From the NCBI GenBank assembly GCA_014281115.1, contig JACONQ010000013.1, positions 372,001-436,000 of the forward strand: a stretch of 64,000 bases of DNA. The letters run 5' to 3'. This document shows positions 13,630 through 26,165 of the stretch, piece after piece. This DNA is from Laburnicola sp. R22_1 (taxonomy: Eukaryota; Ascomycota; Dothideomycetes; Pleosporales; Didymosphaeriaceae). Positions within the stretch are counted from its first letter, which is position 1. Every line of letters begins with the position of its first letter. The position numbers and the translations under genes were made by a program. The notes under the pieces are model-generated. The model saw only the letters and a program-made list of their open reading frames with translations, was not told the origin of the DNA and did not search any database.

Positions 13630-14715
13630 TAAACAACTATAAATAGACGCCACTAATGCGGGCGGCATAAGGTAGATATAGAGAGATAGTTAAGGTGCTG
13701 CTTAGCGTTAGCAAGGCTAATATTAAGGTAAAAAATAATAATAAATAGACGCCACTAATATGGGCAGTATAAAATAGACACATAAAGATAGTTAAGGTGC
13801 TGCTTAGTGTTAGTAAGGCTAATGTTAAGGCAAAAGATAATAATAGATAAACACTACTAATATGGGCGGCATAAGATAAATATAGAGAGATAGTTAAGGT
13901 ACTACTTAGCATTAGCAAGGCTAATATTAAGGCAAAAGATAGAACTAGATAGACGCCGTTAATATAGGCGGCATAAGATAGATATAGAAAGATAGTTAAA
14001 GTACTACTTAGTATTAGCAAGGCTAATATTAAGGCGAAAGATAATAATAAATAGATGCCACTAATATAGGCAGCACGAGATAGACATAAAGAGATAGTTA
14101 AGACGCTGCTTAGCGTTAGCAAGGCTAATATTAAGGTAAAAAAATAGGACTAAATAGACGCTACTAATATAGATAGCACAAAATAGATATAAAGAGATAG
14201 TTAAAGTGCTGCTTAGCGTTAGTAAGGCTAATATTAAGGTAAAGATAATAATGAATAGATGCTGCTAATATGGGTAGTATAAGACAGACACAAAGAGATA
14301 GTTAAGGTGCTACTTAGTGTTGGCAAGGCTAATATTAAGGTAAAAAACAATAATAAATAGACGCCGCTAATGTGGGCGGCATAAGGTAGATATAGAGAAA
14401 TAGTTAAAATACTGCTTAGTATTAGTAAGACTAATAATAAGGTAAAAGATAAAACTAAATAGACGCCACTAATACAGGCGATATAAAATAGATATAGAGA
14501 GATAGTTAAAATACTACTTAGTGTTAGTAAGGCTAACATTAAGGCAAAAGATAGTAATAGATAGACGCTACTAATTTTAGTGGTATAAGGTAGATATAGA
14601 AAAATAGTTAAGATGCTGCTTAACATTAGTAAGACTAACGTTAAGGTAAAAGATAGGACTAAATAAACGCTACTAATATAGGTGGCATAAGGCAGATATA
14701 AAGAGATAGTTAAGA
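13630..14715 (+). repeat. Ankyrin-coding tandem array, 102-bp units, first part
   Basis: A tandem array with period 102 bp. Unit marks (GACGCC or variants) fall at 13646, 13748, 13850, 13952, 14054, 14157, 14258, 14360, 14462, 14564 and 14666. One extra base before 14157 is compensated by a lost base before 14258. On the plus strand each unit reads like an ankyrin repeat: TPLMRAA, then a stop where Gln or Trp once stood, then REIVKVLL. Fungal ankyrin repeats with a 34-residue period are known. Antisense frames stay open for hundreds of bases because the period is a multiple of three. Confidence 0.88.
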
Positions 14716-15648
14716 TGTTAAAACTATATTAGTAAGCAAAATAAATAATAAAATAACATGTTAGAATTTCGCTGTTATAATAAAAGATAAATAGATAAAT
14801 AACTATAAGCTACCTAAAAATAAACTAAAATAGTCGTTCCGACAATAAGTTGCAATTAAAGCCAAAGTCAACTTTAAGTAACGCACAAAAAGTTTACTAA
14901 AAGATAATTGTAAGAAATCCAATATTATATGTATTAATTTACTTAAAACTAAAACCAAAATATAATATAAAACTAACCTAATAAATATTATAAAATACGC
15001 TATCGTAATATAAATAAGCTCGTAATTAATTTTTCTAAATCAATAACTTTTGACAAACTTGTCGCAATCAAGCGCTTTAACAATTTTGAGCAATTGCTAA
15101 AAAGAATATACTAAACAAGGCAATATTATATGTATTAAATTACTTATTACTAAAAAAATATAACATATAAAAGACTTGTTTTATAATATAAAATACATTA
15201 GCGTATAATAAACTAAGGAGTAATAAATTATGCTAAAATAAGGCGTTTATTGTTAACGTCACAACTAAGCAATAGTAAAACAAAGTTTGCAATAGCTCGC
15301 ATATAAAACACTAGTTTGTATATAAAACACTAGTTTGCATATAAAACACTAGTTTGCATATAAAACACTAGTTTGCATATAATAGCTTGCATATAAAACA
15401 CTAGTCTGCATATAAAACAATAGCTCGCATATAAAACACTATTGCATATAAAACACTAGTTCAAACATTAGTTTAAAACACTAGCACGCATAAAAGTTAA
15501 AGGCATAATTAAACTATACAAAACTAAGTGTTCGTTAGTCTAAATTATTTTGTATATAGATTGCTAGGTAGCCAGTTTATTAAAATAAATCAACCAGTTT
15601 AACAATACCAACTCGATCACCTTCTTATCTATTTATCCACTTTTCACA
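14716..15648 (-). mobile_element. Solo LTR, copy 1
   Basis: A 933-bp solo long terminal repeat in reverse orientation. It begins TGTTAAAAC and ends TTTTCACA in this strand, that is TGTG...AACA in its own sense. It is flanked by a perfect 5-bp target duplication TAAGA (14,711-14,715 and 15,649-15,653). The insertion lies inside unit 11 of the ankyrin array: removing the LTR and one TAAGA restores an exact 102-bp unit (50 + 52 bp). Near one end lie about five 19-bp tandem units (ACTAGTTTGCATATAAAAC, 15,297-15,480). Almost no RIP-type change is visible. By eye it is the exact reverse complement of copy 2. Confidence 0.93.
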
Positions 15649-16573
15649 TAAGATACTACTTAGCATTAGTAAGACTAATATTAAGGTAAAAGATAAGACT
15701 AGATAGACGCCGCTAATGCGAGCAGTATAAGATAGATATAGAGAGATAGTTAAAGTGCTACTTAGCGTTAGTAAGGCTAACATTAAGGCAAAAGATAATA
15801 ATAGATAGACACTACTAATATAGGCGGTATAAGGCGGATATAAAGAAATAGTTAAGATACTGCTTAGTATTAGCAAGGCTAACGTTAAGGCAAAAGATAG
15901 GACTAGATAGACGCTGCTAACATAGGCGGTATAAGATAAATATAGAGAGATAGTTAAGGTACTGCTTAGTGTTAGCAAGGCTAATATTAAGGCGAAAGAT
16001 AATAACAGATAGATACTACTAATATAGACAGCACAAGACAGATATAAAGAGATAATTAAGATACTACTTAGTGTTAGTAAGGCTAACGTTAAGGTAAAAG
16101 ATAGAACTAGATAGACGTTGCTAATATCGGCGGTATAAAATAGACATAAAGAGATAGTTAAGGCGCTGCTTAGTGTTAGTAAGGCTAATATTAAGGTAAA
16201 AGATAATAGTAGATAGACGCCGCTAATATGAGCGGCCCAAAATAGATATAGAGAGATAGTTAAGGTACTGCTTAGCGTTAGTAAGGCTAATATTAAGGCG
16301 AAAGACAATAATAGATAGACGCCACTAATATAGGCGGCATAAGATAGATACAAAGAGATAGTTAAGATACTACTTAGTATTAGTATAGCTAATATTAAGA
16401 CAAAACACAGGACTAGATAGACGCCGCTAATATGGACGGTATAAGGCGGACACAAAGAGATAGTTAAAGTGCTGCTTAGTGTTAGCAAGACTAATATTAA
16501 GCCAAAAGACAATAATAAATAGACGCCGCTAATATGGGCGGCATAAGGCAAATATAGAGAGATAGTTAAGGTG
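15649..16573 (+). repeat. Ankyrin-coding tandem array, 102-bp units, second part
   Basis: Continuation of the array after the LTR, starting with the second TAAGA copy. Unit marks fall every 102 bp exactly at 15706, 15808, 15910, 16012, 16114, 16216, 16318, 16420 and 16522. The array stops abruptly at about 16,573 within a unit, after GGTGCTGCATTT. The long antisense frame at 15,625-16,551 is an artefact of this array. Confidence 0.88.
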
Positions 16574-16599
16574 CTGCATTTATATACTAAACGTGCGTT

Positions 16600-18539
16600 A
16601 AAGATATAACTATAAGTATCTATAGATAAGTAGCTACAAACTTTAGAAATTATCTAAATAATTAGAAAAGCCTAATTTAACGCTTGTAATAACAACTATT
16701 AAGATTATAACTATATCCTCCTAATTAGATAGCACGCTAGAGCTTAGCTAGCTAGGTCCATATCGCTAGATATAGTAGGAGGAGGATAGGCTTAAGTAGG
16801 AGGTTAATAATAGCCTTACCCTCGCCTTACTAACTTTTAACTTCTAAAAATAGGTAGTAGGTGCAGTGCGTTAAAAGAAGTTTTAAGAAGTATACGCTAT
16901 AGCTTAGACTATTCTAGTATAGTATAAGTATATAATATAGGCCACTTAGTATATAGTACGCGCTTTCTTAGTGCGTAAAAAATCCTTACTTAAGTAGGGA
17001 GGCCTACACGTCTCTATGAATAAATTTAGAGTAGATATTCTTAGTTGCTATAGATCTTCGCACCTTACAAGCCACATTTTAATATATTAACTTATACTCT
17101 AGAGCCTCTAAAGTAGCAATTATTATATAGTCTAATAAGAGAACAGAAGTGCATTATTATTATAGCTTCTAGTAGTATTAAGAGTATATTTATGAGTATA
17201 TGCAAGACTACTATAATTTTACTATTTAACCTTAGTAATAGATTATACTCTTACTAAAGTATATTAATATACTTATTTAAGCTTTATAGGACAGTGGGTT
17301 AAGAAGTAGTATTACTTAGAGATATTTATAGTTCTACGTAGTAGGATATTCTACTTATAGGAAGAAAAGTTAGCACTTAGAGTAGACGTGCCCTAGTACT
17401 TTTACTAAGCTAGTTCTAGTATATATATTTTTATATCCTATATACTAGCTCTTATTATAAGTAATAAGCGTAGTTATTTTCTTTTTATACTTTAGTATGG
17501 TAGTGTAGTTAAGCTATTTAGTCTTTATAATACATCACTTGCAACTATAAGTCATTATAATATTTTATAACTTAATACTACCCTTAGATAAATTAACTAT
17601 AAAAAAACCTTAATTAGGTAAATTAGTAGACGTATAGGCTTAATAGCATAAGAATTAATTAGTAAAAAGAAGCTTTAGTTTCTTTTATAAGTGGCTTATA
17701 TACGTAAGAGTAAAAGTATACCTTTATAGTCTTATATAGTCTATAGTAAGTAGGAGTTACTCTAGAAATAATTATATGCCTACTAGCTAGTAAGTTATTT
17801 GCTAACTTATAATATTAAAGAGCTATAGAAGAAACCCTATAATTAGTAATTAATAATTAGCTTTTATAGTATTATTAGTATACTATCTACTTAGGTAGCT
17901 GTTAAGTATAATTATTAGGGTAATAATAAGTTGTGTGCCTCTAATAATATAATATACTAGCGTTACTAGCCTTAGTATAGGGCGCGCCATATATAAGTTA
18001 AACTATACCTATAGGAAACCTCTATGCTATTACCTAAGATAGGTTAGTTAAAAGCTTAATTTAGTAGGATAAGCGTAATCTAATAATTATAAGAGGCCTA
18101 AGTTCTTTAACACGCTCTATAAGTTACCTATTAGTATAGAACGCTATAGCTTAGTAGGTAAAACGCGTTTGCCCTAATTAATATAAGTTACCTTTATCTA
18201 GGGGAGAGGTTACTAGCATTAGGCAATCTGCAAGAGAGGATTAGCATTAGCTTATCTAACTATAAAAAGTAGGGGATAGTTTTACTACCTATATTATACT
18301 ATAATAGGTTAGTTATAGCTTACACATAGTCGGTAATATAGTTCTATACTAAGCTAGGCAATAATAGCCTTAGAGCGCCGCTTATATATAAAGCGCATTA
18401 ATTATATACACTTACTATAACACTAAATAGAAAAAAATAGGCAGCAGATTAACATTAGTCTATATTGTAGTAAGAGCATAAAACCTAACTTTTATTAGCG
18501 AGGCTACGAAACAAAAATCTAACCTAACTTTGCCTTAGC
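16600..18539. other. Unrecognised RIP-degraded DNA
   Basis: The region downstream of the ankyrin array. It is very TA-rich. Scattered plus-strand frames between about 17,700 and 18,250 are broken by TAG and TAA, hinting at former coding sequence, but no motif was recognised. Confidence 0.4.
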
Positions 18540-19982
18540 GCGTCGTACGGACCCTATGGATAGTGCTTTTATCACGGACTAATATATTAGCCAAGAAAGG
18601 TGGAACTATTTAATAATTGACAAATTAGTTACGTAACATCCTTTAGCCGCCTTACTCTTAACCCCGTATAAGTTCTTTAGAAAACAGCCTAACTTAAACG
18701 AATTTTAAATAAATACCCCAGGCCGCCTAAGTTGGCAATTATTAATTTTTTGTACTTATATACCTACGTCCGAATAATTGCCAATTCTTAGAATATAAGA
18801 GGAGACTTTTAATACTACTACAAGTTTAACACAACTTTTATATTAATTTATCCCGCTTCTTTACACATTATAACTTATTATAATAAAAAATAGCCTTAGT
18901 TCGTAACTAGAGACTCTATCCAAAAAGGCAGCAATTATAAGTGATAGAATTTAAACTTTAAAAATCTATCCTACAAAGAGACAACTTAAGAAGCTTAAGA
19001 CCTAGGCTATAAATATTACTTAGGCTGTCGCGAAAATATTAGAATAAATCAGAGCGCTAAAAATTCTGCGAGCTACTAAGGAAGGTATTAAACTCTTATT
19101 CCAGGTGCATTTATCTAAAAAGAGCGCAATGGATAGTTAACTCAACTAGACAACGTTTAGAAGGAACCTATGTCTAATCTTTAACAGCCCTAAAGATTCT
19201 GCTCTTAACTCTGGCCAAACCAAGGCAAGAAAATAAGTAATTCGCAAGAGATGCAAAACAATCTATGGGCTGAACCCTAATATAGTAATTACTTAGGCAG
19301 CAGCATTTTCGCCTACTACGTAGACAGTAGGTACAATGTTATAGGATTCTTTTAACTATATTATATTAGAAGATTAGTCTAAAGATATCTATATATGGCT
19401 GCTAGAAACATACTAAGTCCTGCATACTTTAGGGGCCAAAGAACCACTCTATAGATATAACAATTACTAGACTTTCGTTAGAGGTTAGATATTATAAATA
19501 AAAATACGTAAAGAAGCTAACAATTAGTTAGCCGCTATTAAATAAGAGCCGCCCTTATTATCCCCCAGAGCCCTAGACAAACGGAAGCGAGGGCCTTAGT
19601 TAATCCAAAGTGTGTTAATACTCTATATCTAGTCATACACTTTGTAAATGCGACACTATAGTTAATTTGTAATAGAATAAGATCTACCGCGAAATAAGTA
19701 TACTTATCTATTATATATAGCTTTAGACACCTTGTGTAGAAAACAAACTAAAGATAAAAATAAGTAAGAGAAACTAGCACCAGCCAATTTAGTCCTGCTA
19801 TCTAAAGAAAATAGGAGTAAGAAAGCAGCTTTAAATATGTACAAGACGCTACTAATAATTTTATTTATAGAAATAAAGCATATATACACAAATAGACTAG
19901 CAAGCGATATTTTAAAATGGCCTAAGCCATTTAGAACAGCCATTTAGAACAGTGAGCTATAGAAGTAGGAGAGAAGTTAAGG
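18540..19982 (+). pseudogene. Less mutated degraded frame, unrecognised
   Basis: This stretch keeps more CA and TG than its surroundings, so RIP was lighter here. From about 18,970 to 19,660 one plus-strand frame stays open apart from TAG and TAA codons at likely Gln positions. It contains basic and Gln/Asn-rich pieces such as INITQAVAKILEQIRALKI and LDKRKRGPQLIQSVL. This looks like a decayed protein-coding element, but I do not recognise the family. The minus-strand 79-codon frame at 19,704-19,943 has no family features and is probably chance. Confidence 0.4.
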
Positions 19983-19987
19983 ATTAT

Positions 19988-20920
19988 TGTGAAAAGTGGA
20001 TAAATAGATAAGAAGGTGATCGAGTTGGTATTGTTAAACTGGTTGATTTATTTTAATAAACTGGCTACCTAGCAATCTATATACAAAATAATTTAGACTA
20101 ACGAACACTTAGTTTTGTATAGTTTAATTATGCCTTTAACTTTTATGCGTGCTAGTGTTTTAAACTAATGTTTGAACTAGTGTTTTATATGCAATAGTGT
20201 TTTATATGCGAGCTATTGTTTTATATGCAGACTAGTGTTTTATATGCAAGCTATTATATGCAAACTAGTGTTTTATATGCAAACTAGTGTTTTATATGCA
20301 AACTAGTGTTTTATATACAAACTAGTGTTTTATATGCGAGCTATTGCAAACTTTGTTTTACTATTGCTTAGTTGTGACGTTAACAATAAACGCCTTATTT
20401 TAGCATAATTTATTACTCCTTAGTTTATTATACGCTAATGTATTTTATATTATAAAACAAGTCTTTTATATGTTATATTTTTTTAGTAATAAGTAATTTA
20501 ATACATATAATATTGCCTTGTTTAGTATATTCTTTTTAGCAATTGCTCAAAATTGTTAAAGCGCTTGATTGCGACAAGTTTGTCAAAAGTTATTGATTTA
20601 GAAAAATTAATTACGAGCTTATTTATATTACGATAGCGTATTTTATAATATTTATTAGGTTAGTTTTATATTATATTTTGGTTTTAGTTTTAAGTAAATT
20701 AATACATATAATATTGGATTTCTTACAATTATCTTTTAGTAAACTTTTTGTGCGTTACTTAAAGTTGACTTTGGCTTTAATTGCAACTTATTGTCGGAAC
20801 GACTATTTTAGTTTATTTTTAGGTAGCTTATAGTTATTTATCTATTTATCTTTTATTATAACAGCGAAATTCTAACATGTTATTTTATTATTTATTTTGC
20901 TTACTAATATAGTTTTAACA
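19988..20920 (+). mobile_element. Solo LTR, copy 2
   Basis: A 933-bp solo LTR starting TGTGAAAAGTGG and ending AGTTTTAACA. It is flanked by a perfect 5-bp target duplication ATTAT (19,983-19,987 and 20,921-20,925). By eye it matches copy 1 base for base in inverted orientation, including a single variant unit (TATATACAA) inside the 19-bp internal tandem repeats. No internal retrotransposon sequence is present, so the element was reduced by LTR-LTR recombination. Confidence 0.93.
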
Positions 20921-20925
20921 ATTAT

Positions 20926-23900
20926 AGACTATAGGATGCTAGGCTACTTTGTTCCCAAAGGGTAATATATAGGATATCTTCTTTACTATCTAGTGTAGTT
21001 ATAAAGACGGATACTATTTAAATAATATCTTTAGGCTAGAGTATACAATCTCTTCCTAGACTTTAAACCATACGCTAGTAACTCTAATATAACAAGTATA
21101 TTTGGCCAGAACTTTATAGAAGTCATATATAGTTATGGTGGCTTTGTTGTCTATGTGTGTTTTAATGTGGTCTGTTTTCTTGTTAATAATTAAGAGATAT
21201 AAGCCTTTAAAGTATATTATCCTGTCTTTTATAGAACTGGAGGAGAAGAAATGGCTAGGGATATCCTTTTCTTCTTGCCTGGCAAGAGCTTTATTATCTC
21301 TCTAAAGACACTATTAGTTAGCGAGAAGTACGTCGAAAAGAGACGAAGATTTAAATTATCTCACCGCCATATTAACAAGAAATTAACAATCTAATAGAAA
21401 CTTCTCTACAAAGATAAGAAAGTGCGTTAAGGGAAAGGCTACAGTTAAAGTAAGAACTCGTTAGCCTATTCTAAGAAGAACGTAGTGTCTTAAATACTAT
21501 TTACCTTATAGCTGCTCTGCGTAGAAAGAAGATGGATTGTTAGCTTTAAGAGGCAGAGTAACTATGCGCGAAATGTTGTAGCCGCTGCGAGGTAGTTATA
21601 AGGTGGGTGTGAGAGGGTGTTAGCTCCTAAGTAGAATAAAAGGACATAATAACCATAAGATATTAGTGCCTAATAATATAAAAGCACCCTACTAAGACTA
21701 TAGTTAGGTATAGCTACAGCCGATTTTACTCTGCCCTAAAATTTGTGCCCTACTATTATATGCGTTATAAGCGCTTACTAAATAGGTAAGGCGTCTACTA
21801 TAACGCGCATCTTAAAGCAAATAGCAAGAACTTAATTTTTAGAAAACCCTATTATAAAAGTATTAAAACACTTCTACTAGTGGCTATAATAGTTCCTATA
21901 GGCTATTACGCGCCTCTCTGCGTTAATTTGGCACCTATAGGATTACTATTACGGCTATGGCAGGGACAGACTAATAAAATCTACGAGTAAGCTATATAAT
22001 ATAACACGTCTATTAAACGCAGTAATAGTCATATAGTTGCGATATAGCAACACAAAAGTAATAATAGAGCCTAAACACCTCTCTAGCATAGTTATAACAC
22101 ATAGTATATAGTTACTAATAGGTTACCTAGTTAGCCTATTGCTAACTAATAATATCTATAACGTCCTATATTAATAAGATCTTAGACTAAATGGCATTAT
22201 CTCTTATATAAACTACCTTATGGACATCTAGTATACTACTATTAGTGCTATACAATACTATAGATTAATAGATAGTCTTGTTTACTATTGCTCCTAGTCT
22301 GTGTTAAAGAAGTGGTGCCCCCTTAACACATCTAACAAGATCTAAGAAGATTTATAAGAGAGCTCTTATACTTAGTAAATCTAATAGTACACCTAAGTAA
22401 AGTATTACTCTTATAGAGCTGTGTTGTAATAAAATGCTGCTACTGCTGCTGCTATAATTAGCGGCAGGTTATACTATAAAACACAGCCATATAGAAACTT
22501 AGTGGGCAGCTTTACAACACTAAAGAATAACAAAACTTAGAGAATATATTCTAAGCCCTAAGGGCATAAGAGCAAGCTAGCATAAACATAAAATATATAC
22601 TAGGGAGAAGACTAAAGGTATTGCAGCTACAACACATAAGATAAGTGCCTCTATAAGCCTTATATAATAGTATAGAAATATAAGACTTTAGGTACAGCAT
22701 ATAAATAGTAATAATAATTTAAGGAACACAAATATAGGCAGATACGTTACTTCTTAAGGCGAAATATACATAGTTGTAAATAGAAGCCAGACTATGTAAA
22801 GGTAAGAAGATAGCTAGCTATACTATTAGTATGGTAAAGTAGGCGATGCTAAAACACTTAGCAAAGCGTTGGCTGTTTACTAACCCTTTACTTCTAGGTA
22901 TAGCTGTGGGAATTATAGCTAAAACTAAGTAGGATAAAACTAATTAACTAACTAATAGTTTAAAGCTTAGTGGGTAGGCACGAAAGTTAAAGAATATAGA
23001 AAGTTATTAAATATAAGGAAGTTCTTAATGTTTGTGGTGCACGTGGACATCTATCCCTACTTACATACTTAGATAACTAGGGTCTTATATATGGCATTCG
23101 CCTAAGTCTGTGCTTAAAACGTATCGGATATTTATATAACATACTATGGACAATCTGACCTTAATATAATATAGATAATATTTCCTTAAGCAATAATACC
23201 TCTTTCTTACTATTGCTCCCAGAGTTAGGTTAGAATTAATGCGGAGTTAACTAGTTAATAGTAGCCTCTATGCAAGCCATAAACACGTCTAGGATTATGC
23301 TTCTACAACTTAACTTTATTAAGCCTAGCAGCATGCATTACTATTAATAGTGGAATATCTGCATAAGGAAAATGCCGCTATTACTTCTATAGCCATACTT
23401 AATAGTACTAGGGCGCGCAGATTAAGGGAGTAAAAAGGTATAGCGTATAGGATATAGTGTGTAGGAAGAGACATACAAAGTCTACAATTAAACTAAGTTC
23501 TTTATCTTCTATCTTAAAGCCACTCCTTAATCTACACATCCTATAAAGATTAACCACTTGTTACGCTTCTTTTAACTGTTTTTTCTATTATTATTATTAT
23601 TATTAACCTCTTCCTTAGGGCCTTACTATTAATCTAAAGAAACTATTCTACAATAACAACAACTGCTATTTGCTATACTAGTAGTTTGAATTAAGTGTTC
23701 TTGTACGCTACAATATTAAGAAGATGAGAATAGGTAGTGTCTGTCTCTGAAAAGTATATTTATGTCTATATAGAACTATTATTAGCATCTCTATCCTAGA
23801 GCATTATGCCTGCCGCTTAATTAAACAGCATTATGCTTAACCCTAACAGCTAATTAGGGCCCTTAACTTTAAACACTTCTAATCTAATACGCTAGGGCAA

Positions 23901-24180
23901 TACTTACCCAACTAGAAATAGAGAAGTTAATAATAGTATTAGTTGTCCTTTTACTTTTACGAGGAATATTCTATCTTAAATAACTAATGTAGACAGAATA
24001 GAGTTAGGTATTTAGAGCACTTACCCCACAGTAGGCGACTCATAGGAACCACTTTATCTAGCCAATCTTATGGGTAGGAGAGAAGACGTTAATAGCCAAG
24101 ACTAGGACAGCACTCCCTTAGCGTCCATAGTATCCGCCAATACTTTAAATAGCTGTACTCTAAATAACACCCCCTAAGAT
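20926..24180. other. Unrecognised RIP-degraded DNA
   Basis: No gene could be supported. Around 21,060-21,200 the minus strand carries a partial frame (NKKTDHIKTHIDNKATITIYD) that looks formerly coding. A GC-richer patch around 23,020-23,120 shows nothing recognisable. A short ATT microsatellite lies at about 23,590-23,610. Confidence 0.4.
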
Positions 24181-24189
24181 AACGCAGAG

Positions 24190-25400
24190 GGCGATAGATA
24201 TAATTACTAAGTAGAAGTGTTAAATATTACTTTGTATAATTAACTCACTCTAATAAACTTAAATAATTATTTATGCAATTAGTCTGCTAACAAGAGTTAA
24301 CTATTAGAGGAGGCTATCTATTTCTAGAATAATAAGCCCTTAGCATATATGTCTAAATTCTGGACCTATTTGCGCAATGGCTTTAACACCTTTTATACTA
24401 ATTTTTCTAAACTCCCTATAGTTGCTATTATAAAAAATTCGACTTTGTTAGGTGCTTCTTAAACAAACCACTTTAATCAACAAGCGAATAATTCTAGTAA
24501 TTCTAGTGTTTTTAACATTATTCCCTTTGGTAATAATATTCTAGCTACCTATATAGTTACTAATAAAAGTGTTTCTAATTATAACTATTAAGCTGAAAGG
24601 AATATCTCTAACAGTACGCTAAGAGAAGAAGAGCGCCTAACTTGCTTAAGCAATTTCTTGCCGTAAGCGAATTTCGCAACATAAGAATAATGGCAAGACG
24701 TATAGATAGTAGCACTTTCTAGTCACACTTTTAATCCTATGCATCGCCTAGAAACTCCTCTTCTAACTAGAAATATTAAGAATGACAACACATAAGCGCA
24801 AGATAGTCTAGACAATATAGCTTTGGTTAATATAAGCGGCTTACAACTGGGAACACTAACTAATAGCATACTCGCTGTGCTTAAAACTTTTAGTTAATAT
24901 CCTAAAGATAAGGCTAGCAGCGCTTTAGGTAAAGACACTATAGTAGGCAGCTAAGTAAACCCTATAAATCTAATAAGGCGTTGCTATCTTATTCTTCTAG
25001 CTAATAACAATCCTAATTTTACTAGGATTGCAAATAAACGCGTTAATAGTTATAATTGCCAAACTCTAAGATATATAGAGTTATTAAGACAAATAATCTC
25101 TAAAGAGAACTAAGTATTTTAGCGCGAGTTTAGCGATTCTAAAAATAATAAAAGGTCTACTTAAAGGCTGTTAGTTACAGAATGCTTATGGATAAAAATA
25201 GAATAATGCCTTTAATAACTGTAATAAAGAAGATTCTAGTTAAAGGCTATTAGTAGACTGGATAGACTAAGCTAAATATAGAGTTACTCCTTATAGTAGC
25301 TAATTAGTTAAGTTCTATAGCTAATTATACACTTTGTTATTAGGACTTAATTAATTATAGAAGTAATGTGGGCGTGTATTTCGAAGGCAGAAGGGTATTC
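24190..25400 (+). pseudogene. Long degraded reading frame, unrecognised protein
   Basis: One plus-strand frame can be followed for about 1.1 kb with interruptions that are nearly all TAA or TAG. Readable pieces include AYMSKFWTYLRNGFNTFYTN (about 24,340), FNIIPFGNNILATYIVTN and LRYIELLRQIISKEN (about 25,070). The continuity and the stop pattern argue that this was a protein-coding gene or transposon frame of at least 380 codons before RIP. No catalytic motif or family was recognised. Asn and Ser are abundant, partly because G-to-A change turns Asp into Asn and Gly into Ser. Confidence 0.45.
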
Positions 25401-25719
25401 TAGCAATGTAGGCAGGCAGGCGAGCAAGCCGTTATAAGGAAGACTAATAACGTCCTTACTAGGTTAAGACTAATATAGGCGCTTGCGCACGCATTAGAAG
25501 AGCTGCATATTTATATCTTAGACTAGGGCTAAGAGCTAATAGAGGTGTGGTGCTGGCTAGTTGCAGCTACTAATAGAGTAGATAGGGTCTAGTATTACTA
25601 GTGCTAATCTATAGCTTTACTATAAGCTAATATATTATATAGTGCCAGACCTTAGCATATAATAGATCTTAGTTAGCACTATAACATTTAGTACAATCTA
25701 TTTAGCGGCTAATTCTTTG

Positions 25720-26135
25720 ACTATTACTAGCAATTAATATTGCTAGCAATAAGCATAGTTAGCAATCTTTAACGCTAATATTAGCTGGCAATTACTATCT
25801 TTAGCAATAGTGTAACTATCGCTAGCGGTTATATTACTAGCGACCTACAAAGTAGCCATTGTTAGAAATATAGATTGCTGGAGCTAGGATAATCGCTAGT
25901 CGCTAGAGATGTGGGTTAGTGAAAATCTCTAGTAATTCTTTATAAGGAAATCTCTAGCAATTCTTATAAATCTCTAGCAATTTTTAACCTTTAGCAATTA
26001 AACTACGTAGTCGCTAATAGTTGGCAGTAGGCTAATATTGCTGGCAATAGCTTTCTTTAGCAGTTAACTACTCTAATATTGCCAAAGATAGTTACTACTA
26101 GTAACGTTAGTTACTATAATCTTTAGCAATTAGTG
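25720..26135. repeat. Cluster of short TAGCAATT / ATTGCTAGC motifs
   Basis: About 400 bp packed with variants of a 7-10 bp motif in both orientations: TCTAGCAATT, CTTTAGCAAT, ATTGCTAGCAAT, GCTGGCAAT. The spacing is irregular, so this is not a simple tandem repeat. The palindromic form ATTGCTAGCAAT occurs near 25,737. The origin is unknown; it could be a decayed satellite or the subterminal repeat region of a DNA transposon. Confidence 0.45.
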
Positions 26136-26165
26136 TCTCTGATAATAGACGCCTTGTGTTGTCGT

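Larger units (their letters stand above)
11700..16600 (+). pseudogene. RIP-degraded NLR: NACHT ATPase with about 20 ankyrin repeats
   Basis: The relic of a fungal STAND/NLR receptor on the plus strand, interrupted by a solo LTR at 14,716-15,648. A VEYQE-stop-RDS segment at about 12,075 corresponds to the EYQxWRDS stretch before NACHT domains. The P-loop remnant at 12,129-12,149 reads KLGFKKL, explained by G-to-A and C-to-T change of a GKPGxGKS-type loop. The Walker B remnant at 12,411-12,440 reads YLVLNSLDKY, equivalent to LVLDALDEC. GIFLQVAL and LVDLSKNLLEIF (12,730-12,835) match the NACHT distal region. FTISVVYYSIKQYILD (about 13,060) matches the winged-helix HxSVxDYL-type segment. Ankyrin units of 34 codons follow from about 13,545. 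Gln and Trp codons are now TAG or TAA. The N-terminal effector domain is not recognisable. The gene is clearly dead. Confidence 0.82.

Noticed and set aside
15297..15480. CRISPR-like array of 19-bp repeats
   Set aside because: The units are directly adjacent without unique spacers, lie within an LTR, recur identically in all four LTR copies, and the organism is eukaryotic.
13637..16551. Minus-strand frames of 161, 130 and 308 codons encoding hydrophobic repeat proteins (LSSTLTISLYL repeats)
   Set aside because: They are antisense to ankyrin-coding units. A 102-bp period keeps any stop-free frame open, and loss of G and C makes the antisense look hydrophobic. The plus strand explains the sequence better.
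19704..19943. A 79-codon minus-strand gene next to LTR copy 2
   Set aside because: No family features, and the opposite strand carries the coding-like decay pattern just upstream.
14716..20920. A single full-length LTR retrotransposon bounded by copies 1 and 2
   Set aside because: The two LTRs are in opposite orientation and each has its own different 5-bp target duplication, so they are independent solo insertions.
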